From the NCBI RefSeq assembly GCF_037622515.1, contig NZ_JBBJCN010000005.1, forward strand, positions 368,490-432,489: a stretch of DNA of 64,000 nt. The letters run 5' to 3'. The notes below the pieces were generated by a model. The model did no database searches and had not been told where the DNA came from. It saw only the letters and a list, made by a program, of their open reading frames with translations. The stretch is from Paradesertivirga superstes (GTDB lineage: Bacteria > Bacteroidota > Bacteroidia > Sphingobacteriales > Sphingobacteriaceae). This document shows positions 35,567 through 43,769 of the stretch, piece after piece (position 1 is the first letter of the stretch; the number at the start of each line of letters is the position of its first letter). A program made the translations under genes and the position numbers.

Positions 35567-35869
35567 CTAATCTTCTGCAGGTTTCTCCCTGATGATTACA
35601 AATACGTCTTCGTCATCTTTTTTCATCAGGTATTTTTCCCTGGCAAATTTTTCTAAACGCTCCCTGTTTGTAGTAAGCTCATCCAAATCTTTTTCAACTT
35701 GCTCAATCTGTGTGATATAAAAAGCTTTTTCTTCTTTAAACTTATTTAATTGAGATCGGTACTCATATTGAGATAGAAGATCATTCCGGTCGAAAAATAA
35801 CATCCACACCAGAAAACAGATGCTGACTAAAAAATATTTATGACGAAATAACTCTACTATTCTTTTCAT
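35567..35869 (-). CDS. FtsB/DivIC-family septum formation initiator
   Basis: 100 residues. One N-terminal membrane helix (FLVSICFLVWMLFFDR) is followed by a periplasmic coiled coil (YRSQLNKFKEEKAFYITQIEQ, in part) and the conserved ARKYLM-like motif FAREKYLMKKDDEDVFVI. This matches the DivIC/FtsB family, which links FtsL and FtsQ in the divisome. It lies downstream of eno on the minus strand, an arrangement common in bacteria (eno-ftsB), although 199 bases and a hairpin separate them here. Confidence 0.85.
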   Translation of the reverse strand: MKRIVELFRHKYFLVSICFLVWMLFFDRNDLLSQYEYRSQLNKFKEEKAFYITQIEQVEKDLDELTTNRERLEKFAREKYLMKKDDEDVFVIIREKPAED

Positions 35870-36025
35870 TGGGTATTACAAACTTACAATAAAATTCTTT
35901 CCTTTAAATCCTGTGCCATTAAAATTTTAAGATTCGGCATAGAAATTATAAACTAATGGATTGATAATCACTGGTTCTCTAGCCGGAGGGATGAGTTTAA
36001 TGTTCCAGAAATTGCCTGTAAACAG

Positions 36026-36050
36026 AGAAAGCCCGGCAAGCGGGCTTTCT
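36026..36050 (-). terminator. Hairpin between eno and the ftsB-like gene
   Basis: AGAAAGCCCG (36026-36035), loop GCAAG, CGGGCTTTCT (36041-36050): a perfect 10-bp GC-rich stem just after the eno stop. The downstream T-run on the minus strand is weak. Confidence 0.65.
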
Positions 36051-36068
36051 GATTGTATGCAAAAAGGA

Positions 36069-37364
36069 TTATTTTTTCAAAAACTTAAAGTCTTTTCCAA
36101 TAAACTTCGCAGAAGCACCTAGTTCTTCTTCAATACGAAGTAACTGGTTGTATTTTGCTATCCTGTCTGAACGTGATGCAGAACCAGTTTTTATTTGTCC
36201 ACAGTTTAAAGCAACCGCTAAATCAGCGATAGTTACATCTTCTGTCTCACCAGAACGGTGAGACATTACAGACGTGTATCCATTAGTTTGTGCTAATGAA
36301 ACTGCGTTAATAGTTTCTGTTAATGAACCGATTTGGTTTACTTTTACTAAGATGGAGTTTCCTGTATTGGTATCAATACCTCTTTGAAGACGAGTTACGT
36401 TAGTTACAAATAAATCATCCCCAACTAATTGAACTTTATCACCAATTCTTTCGGTCAATAATTTCCAGCCATCCCAATCATTTTCGTCCATACCATCTTC
36501 AATAGAGATGATCGGATATTTTTCAGTTAATTGAGTTAGGTAATCAACTTGTTCAGCGCTGGTGCGTATAGCGCCTTTCGAGCCTTCAAATTTTGTATAA
36601 TCGTATTTTCCGTCTTTGTAAAATTCAGAAGAAGCACAGTCAAGCGCTAAAAAAATATCAACACCTGGTTTGTAGCCAGCTTTTTCAATTGCTTTCAAAA
36701 TAGTTTCAGCTGCGTCTTCAGTACCATCAAAAGCCGGAGCAAAACCACCTTCGTCTCCTACTGCAGTAGAAAGCCCTCTATCGTGTAAGATCTTTTTTAA
36801 GTTATGAAATACCTCAGTTCCCCAACGTAATGCTTCTGAGAATGAAGGAGCACCTGCAGGCATAATCATGAATTCCTGGAAAGCAATAGGTGCATCTGAA
36901 TGAGATCCACCATTGATGATGTTCATCATCGGGATTGGTAATGTATTTGCATTTACACCGCCTATATAACGATATAAAGGCTGGCGACTTTCCTGTGCTG
37001 CCGCTTTAGCCACCGCTAAAGAAACACCTAAGATAGCGTTCGCTCCGATTTTTCCTTTGTTCTCTGTGCCGTCAATAGCAAGCATTACAGAATCAATTGC
37101 ATTTTGCTCAAATACATCCAATCCTTTTAACTCCTTAGCTAATATTTCGTTTACATTTTTAACAGCATTCAACACTCCTTTACCCATGTATGTTGCCTTG
37201 TCGTTGTCACGAAGCTCAACCGCTTCATGCATACCTGTTGACGCACCCGATGGTACTGCAGCACGACCAAGAATGCCATTTTCTGTAATTACATCTACTT
37301 CGATAGTAGGATTGCCACGAGAATCAAGGATCTGACGGGCGTGAACGTCTAAAATTAAGCTCAT
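36069..37364 (-). CDS. eno: Enolase
   Basis: 431 residues, standard length. It shows ILDSRGNPTIEVDV at the N-terminus, MNIINGGSHSD and VGDEGGFAP loops, metal-ligand acids in LALDCASSEFY, ISIEDGMDEND and LVGDDLFVTN, catalytic Lys in ILVKVNQIGS, and the MSHRSGETEDV signature. It interconverts 2-phosphoglycerate and phosphoenolpyruvate. A TAnnTTTG element and an 11-bp inverted repeat lie upstream. Confidence 0.97.
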   Translation of the reverse strand: MSLILDVHARQILDSRGNPTIEVDVITENGILGRAAVPSGASTGMHEAVELRDNDKATYMGKGVLNAVKNVNEILAKELKGLDVFEQNAIDSVMLAIDGTENKGKIGANAILGVSLAVAKAAAQESRQPLYRYIGGVNANTLPIPMMNIINGGSHSDAPIAFQEFMIMPAGAPSFSEALRWGTEVFHNLKKILHDRGLSTAVGDEGGFAPAFDGTEDAAETILKAIEKAGYKPGVDIFLALDCASSEFYKDGKYDYTKFEGSKGAIRTSAEQVDYLTQLTEKYPIISIEDGMDENDWDGWKLLTERIGDKVQLVGDDLFVTNVTRLQRGIDTNTGNSILVKVNQIGSLTETINAVSLAQTNGYTSVMSHRSGETEDVTIADLAVALNCGQIKTGSASRSDRIAKYNQLLRIEEELGASAKFIGKDFKFLKK

Positions 37365-37424
37365 TGTTTGTTAATTTATTGTTATCAATCGCTATTTGCG
37401 ATATTATTTCTCTTTTTAGTGCAT

Positions 37425-37453
37425 TTTCTTAGTGTAAAAAGAACACTAAGAAA
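37425..37453 (-). promoter_or_regulatory. 11-bp inverted repeat in the eno leader
   Basis: TTTCTTAGTGT (37425-37435) and ACACTAAGAAA (37443-37453) around a 7-base centre. It falls at about +4 to +32 of the transcript predicted from the -7 element at 37464, so it could be an operator or a leader RNA hairpin. Confidence 0.4.
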
Positions 37454-37463
37454 TAATTTCTGC

Positions 37464-37471
37464 CAAAAATA
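37464..37471 (-). promoter_or_regulatory. -7 element TATTTTTG for eno
   Basis: Minus-strand TATTTTTG, an exact TAnnTTTG match about 100 bases before the eno ATG. Confidence 0.4.
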
Positions 37472-37513
37472 GTATTTTCAATCTATTTATAAACAGATAT
37501 CTGTCAAATACTA

Positions 37514-37556
37514 AATAAAAATCCCGCTAATCTGTGAATATCAGCGGGATTTCTTT
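37514..37556 (-). terminator. Rho-independent terminator after carA
   Basis: On the minus strand AAATCCCGCT (37552-37543) pairs with AGCGGGATTT (37528-37519), followed by a T-run (TTTTTATTTAG). It directly follows the carA stop. Confidence 0.8.
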
Positions 37557-38662
37557 TAGTTTTTAGTGTCCATCAAACTCACAAACTGGTCGAACAGATA
37601 CCGCGAATCGTGCGGACCCGGCGATGACTCAGGGTGGTATTGAACGGAAAATGCTTTTTTATTTTTTACTCTTATTCCTTCAATTGAGTTATCGTTAAGG
37701 TTTAAGTGTGTGATTTCTACTTTGTCAGAATTTTTAACATCGTCAGGAACAACTCCGAAACCATGGTTCTGAGATGTCACTTCGCAATGGTCAATTATTA
37801 TATTTTTTACAGGATGATTAAGACCACGGTGGCCATTAAACATCTTCATCGTTTTAATGTCATTGGCCAAAGCCAGTAACTGGTGGCCCAGGCATATTCC
37901 GAACAATGGTTTATCAGCTGCCAGAGCTTTTTTAACCGTTTCTACAGCATATGGCATCGCTGAAGGATCGCCGGGGCCGTTAGAGATGAAATAACCATCT
38001 GCACCCCATCTTTCCATTTCTTCGAATGAAGTTTTTGCTGGGAACACTTTTACATAAACGTCCCTGTTGTCGAAATTTCTCAGGATATTTTTCTTCACTC
38101 CTAAATCAAGTACTGCAACCCGGTGCTTGCCCTGTTCGTTGCCATAGAAGTAAGGTTCTTTTGTGGAAACTTTCGAAGAAAGCTCAAGTCCTGCCATCGA
38201 AGGAACTTCAGCGAGCCTGGCTTTTAAAGTTTCAAGGTCGAGGATTTCTGAAGAAATAATAGCATTCATAGCCCCTTTATCTCTGATATGCCTAACCAAA
38301 GAGCGGGTATCAACATCAGAAATGCCAACTATATTTTCTTCCTGGAAATAATCCTGAATAGATTTGTCGGATTGTTTTCTACTGAAAGCTATATTAAAGT
38401 TCTTACAAACCAGGCCGGCAATTTTAATATCACCCGACTCAATTTCCTCATCATGCACACCATAGTTCCCAATATGAGCGTTGGTGGTAACCATTATCTG
38501 GCCAAAATAAGAAGGGTCTGTAAATACTTCCTGATAGCCGGTCATGCCGGTATTAAAACAAATTTCGCCAGTGGTAGTGCCAATTTTTCCCGCAGCTTTC
38601 CCATGGTACACGGTTCCGTCTTCAAGTAATAATACAGCAGGTAATTTGGTGTAATATGTCAT
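37556..38662 (-). CDS. carA: Carbamoyl-phosphate synthase small subunit
   Basis: 368 residues. The N-terminal CarA domain (residues 1 to about 150; GYQEVFTDPSYFGQI) is followed by a class I glutamine amidotransferase domain with the nucleophile C257 in FGICLGHQLL and the H343/E345 pair in VQYHPESSPGPHD. It releases ammonia from glutamine and channels it to CarB for pyrimidine and arginine synthesis. carB is not in the window, so the subunits are not adjacent downstream. Confidence 0.96.
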   Translation of the reverse strand: MTYYTKLPAVLLLEDGTVYHGKAAGKIGTTTGEICFNTGMTGYQEVFTDPSYFGQIMVTTNAHIGNYGVHDEEIESGDIKIAGLVCKNFNIAFSRKQSDKSIQDYFQEENIVGISDVDTRSLVRHIRDKGAMNAIISSEILDLETLKARLAEVPSMAGLELSSKVSTKEPYFYGNEQGKHRVAVLDLGVKKNILRNFDNRDVYVKVFPAKTSFEEMERWGADGYFISNGPGDPSAMPYAVETVKKALAADKPLFGICLGHQLLALANDIKTMKMFNGHRGLNHPVKNIIIDHCEVTSQNHGFGVVPDDVKNSDKVEITHLNLNDNSIEGIRVKNKKAFSVQYHPESSPGPHDSRYLFDQFVSLMDTKN

Positions 38663-38925
38663 TTTAATTTATGTTATTTAAATGTTGTTTTTCTACTGAC
38701 GTTCCGGCACTTGCGCGAACTGAATCATTTTTTTGGTAAAAAAAATAAAAATATCGAGTTTTCCCGGAAGGATTTCCGGCTGCTGGGGGCAACAGGCTGA
38801 AGCAGTTTACTTCAAATTTCACGGGGGACAAAAGTACAAAATTTATCAGGTTTTTTATGATAAAGCGAAAAAAACTTCTGTTTGAATTTTACTTTCTACC
38901 TTTGACATGAAGAATAATTATAAAC
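38663..38925. other. Divergent control region between carA and panB
   Basis: 263 bases. On the minus strand (carA side) a TACTTTTG -7 element lies at 38828-38835. Downstream of it comes a CCGGAA/TTCCGG hairpin (38764-38779) followed by an interrupted T-run, which could be an attenuator-like leader. On the plus strand a TACCTTTG element lies at 38897-38904, 22 bases before the panB ATG. No ORF was recognised here. Confidence 0.4.
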
Positions 38926-39741
38926 ATGTCTGTACATAAAGATATTAAACGCATTACTACCAACACTCTTCAGGAAATGAAACTGAAAAGTGAAAAAATA
39001 GCGATGCTAACTTCATACGATTTTTCCATGGCGAAAATTGTTGATGAGGCGGGTATTGATGTAATATTGGTGGGCGATTCTGCCTCAAACGTAATGGCGG
39101 GTCACGAAACTACTTTGCCTATAACATTAGACCAGATGATTTATCATGCCGCATCTGTTGTTCGGGCTGTTAACAGGGCATTAATTGTGGTCGATCTGCC
39201 TTTTGGTTCTTATCAGGGAAACTCAAAGGAAGCTTTGAATTCGGCTATTCGAATTATGAAAGAATCGGGGGCCCATGCGGTGAAACTGGAGGGTGGTATA
39301 GAAATTAAAGAGTCTGTTGAACGGATTATAGCTGCCGGAATTCCGGTAATGGGTCATTTAGGTTTAACGCCACAATCTATATATAAATTCGGAACCTATT
39401 CTGTACGGGCGAAGGAAGAAGCAGAGGCCCGGAAGCTTAAAGACGACATTCTAATTTTACAGGAGAGTGGTTGTTTTGCTGTTGTGCTTGAAAAAATTCC
39501 GGCTTCGCTTGCTGCCGAAGTAACAAATTCGGTGCGCATTCCAACTATTGGCATTGGTGCAGGCGCCGATTGCGACGGTCAGGTTCTCGTTGTGCATGAT
39601 ATGATGGGTTTAAATAAAGGGTTTAGGCCGCGGTTTCTTCGCCAATACCTAAATCTGTATGAATTAATGAATGGGGCTGTTAAGGCTTACGTTTCAGATG
39701 TCAAAAACAACGATTTTCCTAACGAAAAAGAGCAATACTAA
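38926..39741 (+). CDS. panB: 3-methyl-2-oxobutanoate hydroxymethyltransferase
   Basis: 271 residues. PanB motifs are AMLTSYDFSMAKIVDEAGID, LVGDSASNVMAGHETTLPIT (metal-binding Asp), VVDLPFGSY, AVKLEGG, PVMGHLGLTPQS and TIGIGAGADCDGQVLVVHD. It makes ketopantoate from ketoisovalerate in pantothenate/CoA synthesis. A pseudouridine synthase gene follows 6 bases later, so the two probably share a transcript. Confidence 0.96.
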   Translation: MSVHKDIKRITTNTLQEMKLKSEKIAMLTSYDFSMAKIVDEAGIDVILVGDSASNVMAGHETTLPITLDQMIYHAASVVRAVNRALIVVDLPFGSYQGNSKEALNSAIRIMKESGAHAVKLEGGIEIKESVERIIAAGIPVMGHLGLTPQSIYKFGTYSVRAKEEAEARKLKDDILILQESGCFAVVLEKIPASLAAEVTNSVRIPTIGIGAGADCDGQVLVVHDMMGLNKGFRPRFLRQYLNLYELMNGAVKAYVSDVKNNDFPNEKEQY

Positions 39742-39747
39742 TTACCT

Positions 39748-40464
39748 ATGAGACAGGAATTTCGGTATACAAGTTTTGATATAACAGACAAAGACATCCT
39801 TTATGAAGATAATCATTTAATTGCTGTTAACAAACGTGCCGGCGATATTGTACAGGTTGATGATACCGGTGATGAATCTCTGGACGAAAAGGTGAAAAAG
39901 TATATAGCCAAAAAGTATAATAAGCCTAATGGTGCTTTCCTGGGAGTAGTGCATCGCTTAGACCGGCCGGTAAGCGGGGTTATTTTATTTGCTAAAACAA
40001 GTAAGGCATTAGATAGAATCAACGCTATGTTTAAGGGCCGCGAGATGCATAAAACATATTGGGCGGTAGTTAGGCAGAGACCTGTTCCTGAAAGCGGTAA
40101 TTTAGTGCATTGGCTGGTGAAAAATCCTCAGAAAAATGTTACAAAAGCTCATGACAAAGAAGTTGTTGGAAGTCTGCGATCTGAACTGAACTATAAATTA
40201 ATCGGGGAATTAAATGGCTATTATCTTATTGAAGTAGATCCCATTACAGGCAGGCCCCACCAGATTCGTGTTCAGCTTTCTACTTTAGGTTGTCCCATTG
40301 TTGGAGATAATAAATACGGATACCCTCGCGGCAGCTTAAAAAAAAGCATTTGTTTGCACGCAAAACGGCTTCAGTTTATTCATCCTGTAAAGAAAGAACC
40401 AGTCGATATTATTGCTCCTTTGCCCAAAGATGGCTTTTGGGATAAGTTTGAGATTTTCGGATAA
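39748..40464 (+). CDS. RluA-family pseudouridine synthase
   Basis: 238 residues. It carries the catalytic motif VVHRLDRPVSGVILFAKTS with its Asp, plus GRPHQIRVQLSTLGCPIVGD and KYGYPRG near the C-terminus. There is no S4 RNA-binding domain at the N-terminus (it opens FDITDKDILYEDNHLIAVNK), so it belongs to the shorter RluA/TruC-like group. The RNA target cannot be told from sequence alone. It is 6 bases after panB. Confidence 0.92.
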   Translation: MRQEFRYTSFDITDKDILYEDNHLIAVNKRAGDIVQVDDTGDESLDEKVKKYIAKKYNKPNGAFLGVVHRLDRPVSGVILFAKTSKALDRINAMFKGREMHKTYWAVVRQRPVPESGNLVHWLVKNPQKNVTKAHDKEVVGSLRSELNYKLIGELNGYYLIEVDPITGRPHQIRVQLSTLGCPIVGDNKYGYPRGSLKKSICLHAKRLQFIHPVKKEPVDIIAPLPKDGFWDKFEIFG

Positions 40465-40509
40465 TGATAGGCCTTATTAACTTTTAATATTATGTCAGTT
40501 TGAAATAAC

Positions 40510-41121
40510 ATGTTCAAGAATCTGATAATAAAATTCTTTTCCTGGTATATCAAACGGATTATTTATAAAGACTTCGATTCTTTCTCATATAATAAGATTG
40601 AAATAGATCAGTCGCGTGCCATTCTATTACTTTCAAACCATTTTTCATGGTGGGATGGCTTCCTAATGTTTCAGCTTAATAGACTCTATTTCAAAAAAAA
40701 GTTTCATGTTATGGTTTCAGAAGATAACTATAACAGGGTTTCATTTTTAAAATATCTGGGTGCATTCCCTGTCAGAAATAATTCAAAAAGTCTCATTGAA
40801 ACTTTACAATATGCCGGGGAGCTTTTAAATGACGGGAATAACCTTGTTCTGATTTTCCCTCAGGGAAAACTTTACTCTAATCATGTTGCCGAAATAGACT
40901 TTCAAAAGGGGATAGCTGCTTTAATTAAGTCCTCCCAAAAAAACTTTCAATACCTTTTTGCTGCTTCTTTCGTTGATTATTTTGAGAAACGAAAACCATC
41001 AATAAGGTGTTATCTTCAAATTTGGGACAATGATGAATCGCCTGGTTTAACTTTAATAAAAAGTGCTTTTAATACACATTATGAAACCTCGCGGCAGCAG
41101 CAAAGCCGCATTATAGTTTAG
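40510..41121 (+). CDS. PlsC-like acyltransferase of the pigment block
   Basis: 203 residues, lysophospholipid-acyltransferase superfamily. The HxxxxD site is present in SNHFSWWDGFLM. The second block reads FPQGKLYSN, with Gln where FPEG is usual. A helical, basic N-terminus suggests membrane association. It lies 4 bases before a GT2 glycosyltransferase and in a run with carotenoid genes, so it may acylate a carotenoid glycoside as CruD does in green sulfur bacteria. A plain lipid role is the alternative. Confidence 0.75.
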   Translation: MFKNLIIKFFSWYIKRIIYKDFDSFSYNKIEIDQSRAILLLSNHFSWWDGFLMFQLNRLYFKKKFHVMVSEDNYNRVSFLKYLGAFPVRNNSKSLIETLQYAGELLNDGNNLVLIFPQGKLYSNHVAEIDFQKGIAALIKSSQKNFQYLFAASFVDYFEKRKPSIRCYLQIWDNDESPGLTLIKSAFNTHYETSRQQQSRIIV

Positions 41122-41125
41122 CAAA

Positions 41126-42217
41126 ATGCTGATATTTTATGTAGTTTTTTTCTTCCTGATTATCAGATTTGCTGTCACACTTTTTAATTTTATTTCTAAT
41201 CCCAAACTTCCGGTTTCTCCAATCCAGCACAGCGATTTTGTTTCGATCCTTATCCCTGCCCGCAACGAAAAGGATTGCATTATAACTTTATTAAATTCCA
41301 TACGTTATCAGGATTATGTAAATATTGAAGTTCTGGTTTTGGATGATGATTCATCTGATAATACCTTCCTGCTTTGTGATTCTTTTTCCAAAGAAGATTC
41401 AAGGTTCAAAGCGGTTAAAGGACAGCCACTCGAAGATGGATGGCTTGGGAAAAATTTTGCCTGTCATCAGTTAGCTAACATGGCAAACGGAAAGTACCTT
41501 CTTTTTCTTGATGCGGATGAAATTATTACTGATGGTTTAATAAATAATGCTGTGCATCGCCTGAAACAAGGGAAACTTTCTCTTTTAAGTTTATTCACAA
41601 ACCAGGTGATGCTTACTATTGGAGAACGTTTGGTTGTTCCATTAATGCATTTTCTTTTGTTAAACTCCCTGCCTTTAAGATTGGTCCGTTTATCCAATAA
41701 TCCTAAATTATCTGCGGCAAGCGGACAGTTTATGTTATTCGACTCTGTTTCCTACCATACCCATCAGTGGCATGCTCAGGTTAAAGACAAAATTGTAGAG
41801 GATATCGAAATAATGAAACTGGTAAAAGCTTATCAATATAAAGGTGAATCTCTGTTAGCTAATGGTTACATAGCCTGCCGCATGTATACTGGCTTTTCGG
41901 ATGCTATAAACGGATTTAGTAAGAACTTGCTGGCCGGCTTCAATTATAATATCCCTGGATTGTTATGCTACTTATTATTAATTATCCTCGGACCTGTTTT
42001 TATCGCAATTTATCTTAATTATTCCCTGCTGTTTTTTGCAATTACTTTAATTGTTTTATCAAGAATAATGATTTCCCTTTCTAGTGGTCAGAATGTATTT
42101 TTAAACATAATATTGCATCCTTTTCAAATGATTTCCCTGGTGGTAATTTCATGTATTTCAATAAAAAAGCATTTAACAAAGAAAACTAACTGGAAAGGCC
42201 GGATAATAAAATCATGA
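41126..42217 (+). CDS. GT2 glycosyltransferase, probable carotenoid glycosyltransferase (CruC/CruG-like)
   Basis: 363 residues. An N-terminal membrane helix is followed by a GT-A domain: FVSILIPARNEKDCI, EVLVLDDDSSDNT, the metal-binding FLDADE, SAASGQFMLFDS and EDIEIMKL. Two or three membrane helices close the protein. It is a family 2 glycosyltransferase of the architecture used by CruC and CruG, which glycosylate hydroxylated carotenoids. The CruF-like gene overlaps its stop by 4 bases, which supports a pigment substrate. Direct evidence is lacking. Confidence 0.75.
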   Translation: MLIFYVVFFFLIIRFAVTLFNFISNPKLPVSPIQHSDFVSILIPARNEKDCIITLLNSIRYQDYVNIEVLVLDDDSSDNTFLLCDSFSKEDSRFKAVKGQPLEDGWLGKNFACHQLANMANGKYLLFLDADEIITDGLINNAVHRLKQGKLSLLSLFTNQVMLTIGERLVVPLMHFLLLNSLPLRLVRLSNNPKLSAASGQFMLFDSVSYHTHQWHAQVKDKIVEDIEIMKLVKAYQYKGESLLANGYIACRMYTGFSDAINGFSKNLLAGFNYNIPGLLCYLLLIILGPVFIAIYLNYSLLFFAITLIVLSRIMISLSSGQNVFLNIILHPFQMISLVVISCISIKKHLTKKTNWKGRIIKS

Positions 42218-42852
42218 AAGTTACTCCTTCCCACGTTTGTGCTTTTCTGGTGATTTTATTTTATGGAGTGGGTTATTTTGGATTTACTGATGTAAACCAT
42301 TTTTCTCTTTTTAAACAACTGATTCCATTTCACTTATTACTTATGCTCGTGTTAATGATTATCAGTCATGCGGATAGGGATAAGTATTTCTGGACATTTA
42401 TACTGATCACTTATGTCGCAGGCTTTATTATTGAATTGATAGGTGTAAAAACAGGACTCATTTTCGGAGAATACGCTTACGGCGCGGCCTTAGGACCTAA
42501 ATTTGAAGATATTCCATGGCTTATTGGCGTGAATTGGATCCTTGTTATTTATTCTGCGGGAATGTTTTTAAAAGAGTTGGGAATAAAGAGCCATGTTGTT
42601 CGTTCATTGATCGGAGCTTTTTTAATAACTGCTCTTGATATATTAATAGAACCAGTAGCTATAAAGTTTGATTACTGGAGCTGGACAAGAGGTGTAGTTC
42701 CATTCCAAAATTACGCCGGGTGGTTCATCTTTTCATTTGGAATGCTTTATTTCTTTTATTGGATGAAGTTCAGGGAAACCAATTTTGCAGCAGCAGTTCT
42801 TTTTATAGTTCAATTCGCTTTTTTTTTCGCTCTAAACATGACGACGCGTTAA
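42214..42852 (+). CDS. cruF: CruF-type carotenoid 1',2'-hydratase (DUF422)
   Basis: 212 residues, an integral membrane protein with about six to seven helices. The family signature is TGLIFGEYAYGAALGPKFEDIPW followed by IGVNWILVIYSAGM (quoted in two parts), then DILIEPVAIKFDYWSW. CruF adds water across the end of an acyclic psi carotenoid end group, making a 1'-hydroxy carotenoid that can then be glycosylated. The overlapping glycosyltransferase and the nearby ketolase fit that route. Confidence 0.85.
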   Translation: MKVTPSHVCAFLVILFYGVGYFGFTDVNHFSLFKQLIPFHLLLMLVLMIISHADRDKYFWTFILITYVAGFIIELIGVKTGLIFGEYAYGAALGPKFEDIPWLIGVNWILVIYSAGMFLKELGIKSHVVRSLIGAFLITALDILIEPVAIKFDYWSWTRGVVPFQNYAGWFIFSFGMLYFFYWMKFRETNFAAAVLFIVQFAFFFALNMTTR

Positions 42853-42864
42853 AAACATTTTAGC

Positions 42865-42872
42865 TATTTTTG
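42865..42872 (+). promoter_or_regulatory. -7 element TATTTTTG upstream of ispH
   Basis: Exact TAnnTTTG match 15 bases before the ispH ATG. It would give ispH an internal promoter with a very short leader inside the pigment block. Confidence 0.35.
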
Positions 42873-42887
42873 TATTTGTTTTGCACT

Positions 42888-43736
42888 ATGGAATATAACC
42901 TTCAGGTAACGATAGATAAAGATTCCGGCTTTTGTTTTGGTGTGGTTTACGCCATAGATATGGCTGAAGAAATTCTTGAGGAAGACGGATATTTGTATTG
43001 CCTTGGAGATATAGTTCATAATGACGAAGAGGTTGACCGGCTTAAAGTTTTAGGTCTGCGAATTATTAATCATGACGACCTGAAAAGTTTGAAGGATGAA
43101 AAGGTGCTTATTCGCGCTCATGGCGAAGCTCCCGAAACCTATCGGACAGCGTTAGAAAATAACATTACTTTAATTGATGCCTCTTGTCCGGTTGTACTTA
43201 AACTTCAGAACAGGATCAAGAATTCTTATGATGATAAGGAGAAGATATTAATTTTTGGAAAGCATGGTCATGCTGAAGTTATCGGATTGCAGGGGCAGAC
43301 AAATGATGAAGCAATTGTTTTTCAGGACATCGCCGAACTCGATACGATTGATTTACCTAAGCAAATTACTCTATACAGTCAAACTACCAAGAGCACTGAT
43401 AAATTTTATGCAATAAAAGATGAATTGATTAGTCGTGGATACGAGCTTAAAGCAAACGATACTATTTGCCGCCAGGTATCTAACCGGTACGATGATCTTG
43501 AAAAATTTGTTCAGCACTTTGATAAAGTAATCTTTGTATCAGGCAAAAAATCATCAAACGGAAAGGTATTATATGATGTATGCAGAAAATACAATCCGTC
43601 ATCTTATTTTATCTCTCAAGAAGAAGAGCTTCGCGATATTTCGTTTAATCCCAACGAAAAAATCGGAATCTGCGGAGCTACATCAACCCCAATGTGGCTA
43701 ATGGAAAAAGTTAAAAAAGCTTTAGAATCGTATTAG
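42888..43736 (+). CDS. ispH: 4-hydroxy-3-methylbut-2-enyl diphosphate reductase
   Basis: 282 residues from ATG 42888 (a TTG at 42870 is less likely). All three cluster-binding Cys are visible: C16 in SGFCFGVV, the one in IDASCPVV, and the one in GICGATSTPMW. It makes IPP and DMAPP in the last step of the MEP pathway, so it feeds precursor to the carotenoid genes on either side. The placement inside a pigment block is notable, as ispH is more often found elsewhere. Confidence 0.95.
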   Translation: MEYNLQVTIDKDSGFCFGVVYAIDMAEEILEEDGYLYCLGDIVHNDEEVDRLKVLGLRIINHDDLKSLKDEKVLIRAHGEAPETYRTALENNITLIDASCPVVLKLQNRIKNSYDDKEKILIFGKHGHAEVIGLQGQTNDEAIVFQDIAELDTIDLPKQITLYSQTTKSTDKFYAIKDELISRGYELKANDTICRQVSNRYDDLEKFVQHFDKVIFVSGKKSSNGKVLYDVCRKYNPSSYFISQEEELRDISFNPNEKIGICGATSTPMWLMEKVKKALESY

Positions 43737-43769
43737 GTTCAAGATTCTTTTATAGGATTTACAGCAACC

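Noticed and set aside
38288..38629. Plus-strand ORF of 113 codons
   Set aside because: Lies antisense inside carA, whose domains and active-site residues are intact.
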